From assembly GCA_947588915.1 (NCBI GenBank), contig CANPZA010000033.1, positions 1 through 12,281 of the forward strand: a DNA stretch of 12,281 bases, in the 5' to 3' direction. The position numbers and the translations under genes were made by a program. Under the pieces are notes generated by a model, which ran no database searches, was not told the DNA's origin, and saw only the letters and a list, made by a program, of their open reading frames with translations. This DNA comes from an uncultured Clostridia bacterium (lineage in GTDB: Bacteria; Bacillota_A; Clostridia; TANB77; CAG-508). The first letter of the stretch is position 1. Each line of letters starts with the position of its first letter. This document shows positions 7,823 to 12,281 of the stretch, piece after piece.

Positions 7823-8623
7823 TTATTTATATCTATAAAATATAAAATTTACATCTTTAGTCAAACTAATATTTCCATCATAAATAGATTTATCATTTTC
7901 TTCTATAGGAATGTCTATAAAAACACTAGTCTTATATTCTTCATCTAAATTATTTGTAATGTAGACATCAAAAGACATATTACAAGATATAGAATCTAGC
8001 TCAACATTACATCTTTTAAGTAATGAACCATCATAAGTAATAGGAATAGAAGTATCTGTTAAGGTATAATCTGTTTTTATATTTTGATTTATATAACTTA
8101 AAGTAATAGGATTTGCTAAATTATTATATAAAGTAGGAGTATCTAAATTTGCCTCATCATTTGATGTTATATTAAAATCTATATTATCTACAATTTCATT
8201 TTCTTCACTCAAAGTACTTTTTGCAAAATTATTTATACTTTTAAAATATAATTTAGGTTCACCAAGTTTAGGTAATTTATTATATTTTATATTATTTATT
8301 GTTACTTTTTTAATAGTATTTTTTAAGTTTTTTTCTTCTTTTGATGAACTATTAATAAAAAGAGCAATATCTGTATATTGATATAAGTTTTCAATAGTAA
8401 AATTAGAAACAGAACTTGTTTTGTTTTTTGCATCACAATTACTAAATAAAACAATTTTATTTGCTGTAAAAACAATTTTATCATTTTTATTTGCGAAAGA
8501 TAAAACATCTTTTGTAAAATTATTTTTTAATACATATTTATTAAGTAGCATATAAGCCAAGACAAAAACAACAATAAATAAGATAAAAGTTATAATTGTT
8601 AATATTAATTTTTTCTTATCCAT
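7823..8623 (-). CDS. Unknown membrane-anchored extracytoplasmic protein
   Basis: I do not recognise this 266-residue protein. MDKKK is followed by a single strong membrane helix (about 6-27), then a long polar segment expected outside the cell. That segment is rich in Asn, Lys, Ser, Ile and Thr, with alternating hydrophobic residues suggesting beta strands. The C-terminal part (about 170-262) looks like an immunoglobulin-like beta sandwich by pattern only (ITLSYINQNIKTDYTLTD, then paired strands to the end). Cys205 and Cys214 are nine residues apart and could form a disulphide; a third Cys is at 63. ATG 8623 is preceded by AAAGGAGGAA. It is the promoter-proximal gene of a two-gene minus-strand unit with the acyl-CoA synthetase, which may point to a role at the membrane in lipid handling, but nothing in the protein itself shows this. 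Confidence 0.8.
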   Translation of the reverse strand: MDKKKLILTIITFILFIVVFVLAYMLLNKYVLKNNFTKDVLSFANKNDKIVFTANKIVLFSNCDAKNKTSSVSNFTIENLYQYTDIALFINSSSKEEKNLKNTIKKVTINNIKYNKLPKLGEPKLYFKSINNFAKSTLSEENEIVDNIDFNITSNDEANLDTPTLYNNLANPITLSYINQNIKTDYTLTDTSIPITYDGSLLKRCNVELDSISCNMSFDVYITNNLDEEYKTSVFIDIPIEENDKSIYDGNISLTKDVNFIFYRYK

Positions 8624-8649
8624 AGATTCCTCCTTTGTATGTTACATAT

Positions 8650-8678
8650 ATAATAGTATAAAATTGAAATAAAATCAA
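8650..8678 (-). promoter_or_regulatory. Promoter of the minus-strand membrane protein / acyl-CoA synthetase unit
   Basis: Read on the minus strand, TTGATT (8678-8673) and TATTAT (8655-8650) are separated by 17 bases. Transcription would start near 8643, just ahead of the AAAGGAGG ribosome site of the gene starting at 8623. It is back-to-back with the plus-strand promoter at 8710. Confidence 0.65.
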
Positions 8679-8709
8679 GAAAAGATTTTAAATTACCACA
8701 TTTTATTAA

Positions 8710-8738
8710 TTGACAAAAAATATCAGAAAAGGTAAAAT
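8710..8738 (+). promoter_or_regulatory. Consensus promoter of the glucosaminidase gene
   Basis: TTGACA (8710-8715, perfect consensus) and TAAAAT (8733-8738) are 17 bases apart. Transcription would start near 8745, leaving only about 10 bases before the ATG at 8755, with AGGTGA (8745-8750) as the ribosome site. The TTG of the -35 box is in frame with the gene and can be mistaken for a start codon. Confidence 0.75.
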
Positions 8739-8754
8739 AATAATAGGTGATAAT

Positions 8755-10002
8755 ATGAGTGCAAAAGAAAAAGTAAAATTAAGACAAAAAATGCATATAA
8801 AAATTACATTAAAAGGTATAATTACTTTTTTGGCTTTTATAATTAGTTTATTATATGTTGTTATATTTTATAACTATTATTTTGTGAGAAATAATAGTTA
8901 TGCATATGAAACATCTTCTAATATTGAATTACCTAAAATAAGTAATGCACAAGAAATAAACTTAGAAGAGATTATAAGCAAAAATGTAATACAAGGACAA
9001 AAAGAAGAATATAGTGTTGAAGAAACTGTATTAGAATACATAACTAAATATAGAAATAATGCGAGTTTAGCAAAAGGAACAATTCAGGTTATTCAAGAGG
9101 GAAGGACTGGAAAACAAGAGATAACAACTAAAAGAACATATCAAAATGATGAAATAATTAAAGAAGAACAAATTTCATGCAAAGTAACTAAAGCATCTGT
9201 TGATAAAATAGTTGAAATTGGTACAGCAAATTATACAAATAATTATAAAGCAAAAGTTGGAGATACTTTATATGCAACTTCAGATAGATTATCAGTTATG
9301 TATGAGCCAAATGAACAATCGCAAAAAGTTGCAACCTTATCAAAACAAGATAAATTAAAAATAATGGAGATACAGGGAGATTGGTATAAAATATCTTCAA
9401 CTGGAGTAATTGGATATGTAAAAGCAGAAAGTACGACATATATAGATAATACTGTGAAAAAAGAGAATAATTCATCTGTTGGAACTAAAAGCAAAGCTGA
9501 ATTAATGTCAGGTTTTGGATTTGGTATGGCATTAAACAAGCCAAGTGGTTTAACAATAGAACAATTTAAAAAGATTTTATCAGATAGTAAAGACACAAAT
9601 AAAATTTTTGAAAATAATGCACAATATTTCTATTATATAGAAAAACAATATAACATAAATGGTGTTTTTGTAGCAGCAATCGGTATCCACGAAAGTGCTT
9701 GGGGAACATCTCAGATTTCTAAAGATAAAAATAATTTATTTGGATATGGTGCATATGATTCTAATCCATATAATGGAGCATATAATTTTTCAAATTATTC
9801 AGAATGTATAGACTTAATTGCAAGAGTACTAGTTAAATATTATTTGAATCCAAAGGGAACAAGTATTTATGGAGGAGAACAAGCAGAAGGTACATATTAT
9901 AATGGACCTACTTTAACAGGTGTTAATACAAGATATGCAACTGATAAAAATTGGGCAAATGGAGTATATACACATATGAAATATTTGTATAATAAATTGT
10001 AA
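8755..10002 (+). CDS. Membrane-anchored peptidoglycan hydrolase: G5, SH3b and glucosaminidase domains
   Basis: A 415-residue cell-wall enzyme. A basic N-terminus (MSAKEKVKLRQKMHIK) precedes one membrane helix (about 19-43) with no clear cleavage site, so it is probably anchored with its body outside. Next come a linker, a G5-like module (about 108-157, with the GTIQVIQEGRTGKQEIT segment and EIGT end), an SH3b module (about 165-226, LYATSDRLSVMYEP to GVIGYVKAE) likely binding the wall, and a C-terminal glycoside hydrolase family 73 type domain (about 265-415). The expected catalytic Glu is Glu313 in GIHESAWGTS, followed by the substrate-cleft motif NNLFGYGAYDSNPY. It should cleave glycan strands at N-acetylglucosamine during growth or cell separation. 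Start at 8755 is set by AGGTGA 4 bases upstream; extending to TTG 8710 would run through the promoter. It is a single-gene unit with its own promoter and terminator. Confidence 0.9.
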   Translation: MSAKEKVKLRQKMHIKITLKGIITFLAFIISLLYVVIFYNYYFVRNNSYAYETSSNIELPKISNAQEINLEEIISKNVIQGQKEEYSVEETVLEYITKYRNNASLAKGTIQVIQEGRTGKQEITTKRTYQNDEIIKEEQISCKVTKASVDKIVEIGTANYTNNYKAKVGDTLYATSDRLSVMYEPNEQSQKVATLSKQDKLKIMEIQGDWYKISSTGVIGYVKAESTTYIDNTVKKENNSSVGTKSKAELMSGFGFGMALNKPSGLTIEQFKKILSDSKDTNKIFENNAQYFYYIEKQYNINGVFVAAIGIHESAWGTSQISKDKNNLFGYGAYDSNPYNGAYNFSNYSECIDLIARVLVKYYLNPKGTSIYGGEQAEGTYYNGPTLTGVNTRYATDKNWANGVYTHMKYLYNKL

Positions 10003-10033
10003 AAATAAAAATATAAAAAGATAGTATTATCAG

Positions 10034-10072
10034 AAAGTATAGGAATAATTATTTCTTATACTTTTTCTTTTT
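10034..10072 (+). terminator. Intrinsic terminator after the glucosaminidase gene
   Basis: AAAGTATAGGAA (10034-10045) pairs with TTCTTATACTTT (10053-10064) with one G-U pair and a 7-base loop, followed by TTTTCTTTTT. It closes the single-gene unit. Confidence 0.88.
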
Positions 10073-10137
10073 ATATTCTAGTTATTTATTTTTACTGGTA
10101 AAAAGTAGTAAATATGTAAAAAAATTTAGAAAAATTC

Positions 10138-10166
10138 TTGATATTTTTCTAAAGTTATTGTATGAT
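10138..10166 (+). promoter_or_regulatory. Promoter of the right-hand operon
   Basis: TTGATA (10138-10143) and TATGAT (10161-10166) are separated by 17 bases. The transcript would start near 10173 with a leader of about 58 bases before the ATG at 10231. The ribosome site is AAAGGGG (10217-10223). Confidence 0.75.
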
Positions 10167-10230
10167 AGAAGGGTAAGAATGAGTATAAAGAAAAAATATC
10201 ATTAATAGGACTTATGAAAGGGGACAAGCA

Positions 10231-10641
10231 ATGAAAAAGAGTATTATAATTGTTGCAATAATTACATTAATATTGGGTATATTTTTTATAACAAGAAATG
10301 TATATGCAGCAGATAAAAAAGCAATAGATGAAGAAACAGAAAGTAAAATAGTAGAATTAAAAGAAAATGTAGCAAGCTCATTAGAGGACTATAAAGAAAA
10401 ATATGGGTCAGATGCATATGGAACTGTTGCATATATTTTAAATATAGTAAGAATTTATAGTATACCTATATGTTTCTTAGGAATTGCTATTGGTGCTATA
10501 CATCAATATGTGATAGGTGTTAGAAAATTAGATACATTAGAAAGAGGTATGGCATTTATTGTGACGTGTGTAACACTTTTAATTATTTGCCAAATTTTAC
10601 CACTGGCATTTGCTGTGTTTGTAAAATTTGGAAGGGGGTAA
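10231..10641 (+). CDS. Small secreted/membrane protein with signal peptide and two membrane helices (VirB2/TrbC-like outline)
   Basis: A 136-residue protein. A typical signal peptide (KK, then a hydrophobic core, then VYA|AD) predicts cleavage after residue 26. A charged, probably helical stretch follows (27-65, rich in Glu and Lys). Two membrane helices lie at about 75-96 and 107-131, joined by a short charged loop, RKLDTLERG. Signal peptide plus two helices with a short basic loop is the layout of VirB2/TrbC pilin-like subunits of type IV secretion systems, but the longer charged N-terminal part and the lack of a clear signature make this only a resemblance. It is the first gene of an operon: the next gene starts 3 bases after its stop codon, with the ribosome site GAAGGGGG overlapping the end of this gene. 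A holin-like or other small membrane component is an alternative. Confidence 0.75.
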   Translation: MKKSIIIVAIITLILGIFFITRNVYAADKKAIDEETESKIVELKENVASSLEDYKEKYGSDAYGTVAYILNIVRIYSIPICFLGIAIGAIHQYVIGVRKLDTLERGMAFIVTCVTLLIICQILPLAFAVFVKFGRG

Positions 10642-10644
10642 CAA

Positions 10645-12281
10645 ATGAAAGTTTTATTTGCTGTAAGCAATGAAGAGATATCAGAATCAATTGTAAAAAA
10701 ATATCAAAAAGAATATAAACAAATTATTTCATACAAGAATGTATATTACTTTAATGCAATATTGAAGGAATTACAAAAAGACAAAACTTATGATAGAATT
10801 GTTATAAGTGAAGATTTGGAGGCATTTACACATACTCAGTATGACCAAATTGACAAATTTATTTTTGAAAAATTAGATAGCATAAGTGATGAAGCATCTG
10901 ATTTAAAAGGAAATGATATACCAATCATTTTAATATGCTCTGATAGAAGAACAAAATCAGAAGGAATGCTTGTAAAGTTATTTGGAATAGGAATTTATAA
11001 TGCTATCATTGGAACTGACAGAAGTGTAGATGAAGTATGTAGATTAATAAATAGACCTCGTGCAAAGAAAGAAGCAAAATCATATTATAAAATTGATACA
11101 GAAGAAGTAAATTATCAAGCAGAGAGTGAAAATGATGTTAGTGAAATGGAAATTCAAAACATTGTTGCTCATTATAAAAGATTAGGAAAAAATGAAGACA
11201 GATATATAGATAGTTTTAATAATATAGCTGCACAATATAATGATACACAGCTAAGAATTATAACCAAATTTTTGCCATTAAATGTTAGAGCAGTATTAGA
11301 AGAAAGATCTCCAAAATATCAACAGATAATGTCTTTTAATAATAGTGTTTCTGACAGTTTGAGAAAAAGTAAAAATGAAGAAGATAGCGGACCAAGTCAA
11401 ATATTATTAAAATCACAAAATAAGGAGAGAATTCTTTCAAAGCCAGTTGTTATACCATCATCTGTTAATATGGGAGGAACAAAGAAATTAGCTAGACAAA
11501 AAGTAGAACAAAGAAAAGAAGACTCTATACAACAACAGCCACAATTACAAAGCAAACCAACTGCAAAGCAAGTAAATCGTATGGATGATTTTGAAGATGT
11601 AAAATCACAACCACAAGCTAGACAGGAGGTTATGCAAGAACCAATAATAGAAGGTTTTGAAGATTTAAATGAGCAACCTAATTATGCATCTAATGTAAAT
11701 ACACGACAACCACAAGCTAGAAGACAAGAGGTTATGCAAGAACCTGTAATAGAAGGTTTTGAAGATTTGAATGAACAATCTGATTATGCATCTAATGTAA
11801 ATACACAACAAACACAACCAAAACGTGGAAGAGGAAGACCAAGGAAAAATCCGATTGTTTCTAATGAAAATATGAATCAACCAAAACGTGGAAGAGGAAG
11901 ACCAAAAAAAGTTGTTGACACATATCAAGAAGGACAACAAGAAGAATTTATATTACCTGGATTAGAAACTCAAGAGACAGAACAAGTGGAGCCAGAAGAA
12001 GAATTTTTACCAGGATTTGAACCAGTAAATATGCAAACATCTCAAGATATACAATCATATAGACAAAATGAAACCAATCAAGAGGAAGATATAGTACTTC
12101 CAGGGTTAGAAGAAGAACCAGAAGAAATTATATTGCCAGAACTAGAACAAGAACCAGAATATAATAAAGAAAACTATTATACACAAAAACAACCAGAAAT
12201 ACAAAATAATAATTATCATAATTATAGCAATAATTATGATAACAATTATAATAATAACTATAATAATACTTATAACCCAAA
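10645..12281 (+). CDS. Partial gene: receiver-like domain with disordered, repeat-rich tail bearing AT-hooks
   Basis: Open from ATG 10645 to the window edge with no stop, at least 545 residues; the 3' end is missing. I do not recognise the whole protein. Residues 1-137 alternate beta strands and helices like a response-regulator receiver (MKVLFAVS, RIVISEDL, IPIILICSD, GIYNAIIG), but the usual acidic pair, phospho-accepting Asp and conserved Lys are not clearly in place, so it looks like a pseudo-receiver, as at the N-terminus of TadZ/CpaE proteins. A helical segment spans about 165-230. From about 240 on it is disordered: a tandem 33/34-residue repeat (322-388), two AT-hooks (KRGRGRP at 393-399 and 414-420), four LPGLE-type motifs (433-503) and an Asn/Tyr-rich stretch (from 521). 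No membrane segment is seen. Coupled to the upstream small membrane protein. A scaffold, regulator or DNA-binding role is inferred. Confidence 0.8.
   Translation, partial: MKVLFAVSNEEISESIVKKYQKEYKQIISYKNVYYFNAILKELQKDKTYDRIVISEDLEAFTHTQYDQIDKFIFEKLDSISDEASDLKGNDIPIILICSDRRTKSEGMLVKLFGIGIYNAIIGTDRSVDEVCRLINRPRAKKEAKSYYKIDTEEVNYQAESENDVSEMEIQNIVAHYKRLGKNEDRYIDSFNNIAAQYNDTQLRIITKFLPLNVRAVLEERSPKYQQIMSFNNSVSDSLRKSKNEEDSGPSQILLKSQNKERILSKPVVIPSSVNMGGTKKLARQKVEQRKEDSIQQQPQLQSKPTAKQVNRMDDFEDVKSQPQARQEVMQEPIIEGFEDLNEQPNYASNVNTRQPQARRQEVMQEPVIEGFEDLNEQSDYASNVNTQQTQPKRGRGRPRKNPIVSNENMNQPKRGRGRPKKVVDTYQEGQQEEFILPGLETQETEQVEPEEEFLPGFEPVNMQTSQDIQSYRQNETNQEEDIVLPGLEEEPEEIILPELEQEPEYNKENYYTQKQPEIQNNNYHNYSNNYDNNYNNNYNNTYNP
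11608..11808 (+). repeat. Tandem in-frame repeat of 99 and 102 bases
   Basis: Two adjacent units (11608-11706 and 11707-11808) encode QPQAR(R)QEVMQEP, then [I/V]IEGFEDLNEQ, then YASNVNT. They differ by one inserted codon (AGA) and a few substitutions, several of them silent. A partial older unit, DDFEDVK, lies just before. The close DNA identity indicates a recent duplication or ongoing unit gain and loss. Confidence 0.9.
11815..11905 (+). repeat. Duplicated AT-hook coding segment
   Basis: An identical 28-base stretch occurs at 11815-11842 and 11878-11905, a spacing of 63 bases (21 codons). Each copy encodes QPKRGRGRP, the core of the AT-hook motif that binds the minor groove of AT-rich DNA, followed by RK or KK. 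Confidence 0.88.
12205..12281 (+). repeat. Asn/Tyr-rich low-complexity coding repeat
   Basis: Short AAT-AAT-TAT type units encode runs of Asn broken by Tyr (NNYDNNYNNNYNN). The stretch continues to the window edge, so its full length is unknown. Confidence 0.85.

Noticed and set aside
8710..8754. TTG start codon extending the glucosaminidase by 15 residues
   Set aside because: The TTG is the first part of a consensus TTGACA -35 box, there is no ribosome site before it, and AGGTGA correctly precedes ATG 8755.
10179..10205. Eight-codon leader peptide (MSIKKKYH) before the signal-peptide protein
   Set aside because: No attenuator hairpin follows it, the codons do not repeat one amino acid, and the ribosome site is weak.
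11608..11910. CRISPR array
   Set aside because: The repeats are in-frame coding units, adjacent without unique spacers, and differ by codon-level changes.
11665..11940. Minus-strand open frame opposite the repeat region
   Set aside because: It is the antisense of the repeats, has low-complexity composition and no ribosome site; the plus-strand frame is continuous over 1.6 kb.

Overview
The window is AT-rich, low-GC DNA that reads like a Firmicute of the class Clostridia. The grounds are strong purine-rich Shine-Dalgarno sites (GGAGG, AAGGGGG), heavy use of AGA and ATA codons, a T-box leader ahead of valS, and sigma-A type promoters. Nothing pins down the genus; an anaerobic, gut-type clostridial lineage is a reasonable guess.

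Layout from left to right. (1) Positions 1-281 are a non-coding AT-rich leader with a good promoter. (2) On the plus strand, 282-2695 holds a 6-phosphofructokinase gene broken by one extra C, then a FucO-like iron-dependent alcohol dehydrogenase. Together they suggest sugar fermentation: a committed step of glycolysis and a reductive NADH-consuming step. (3) Positions 2696-3040 carry a hairpin with an odd GTGCCTGTCCC loop and a complete T-box riboswitch (valine specifier GTA, acceptor-pairing UGGU, terminator/antiterminator). The T-box controls a small unknown 115-residue protein gene that overlaps valS (valyl-tRNA synthetase). (4) A bidirectional terminator at about 6023-6063 separates valS from a convergent minus-strand pair: an unknown membrane-anchored protein (promoter-proximal) and a FadD-like acyl-CoA synthetase. 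(5) Divergent promoters at 8650-8738 serve that pair and a plus-strand, membrane-anchored peptidoglycan hydrolase with G5, SH3b and glucosaminidase domains; its gene ends in a strong terminator. (6) From a new promoter at 10138-10166 a further plus-strand operon starts. It encodes a small secreted or membrane protein with signal peptide and two membrane helices (VirB2/TrbC-like in outline), then a large gene that runs off the window.

The last gene is the most unusual part. It is open from 10645 to the window end without a stop. It begins with a receiver-like alpha/beta domain that seems to lack the usual phosphorylation residues. A helical segment follows, then a long disordered region holding a tandem 33/34-residue repeat, two AT-hook motifs (KRGRGRP), four LPGLE-type acidic motifs and an Asn/Tyr-rich low-complexity stretch. 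With the pilin-like neighbour it may be the start of a surface or secretion apparatus with a multivalent scaffold or DNA-binding protein. That is inference; the genes that would decide it lie beyond the right edge.

Housekeeping calls (pfkA, valS, alcohol dehydrogenase, acyl-CoA synthetase, glucosaminidase) rest on visible family motifs. The three unknown proteins are described but not assigned a function.
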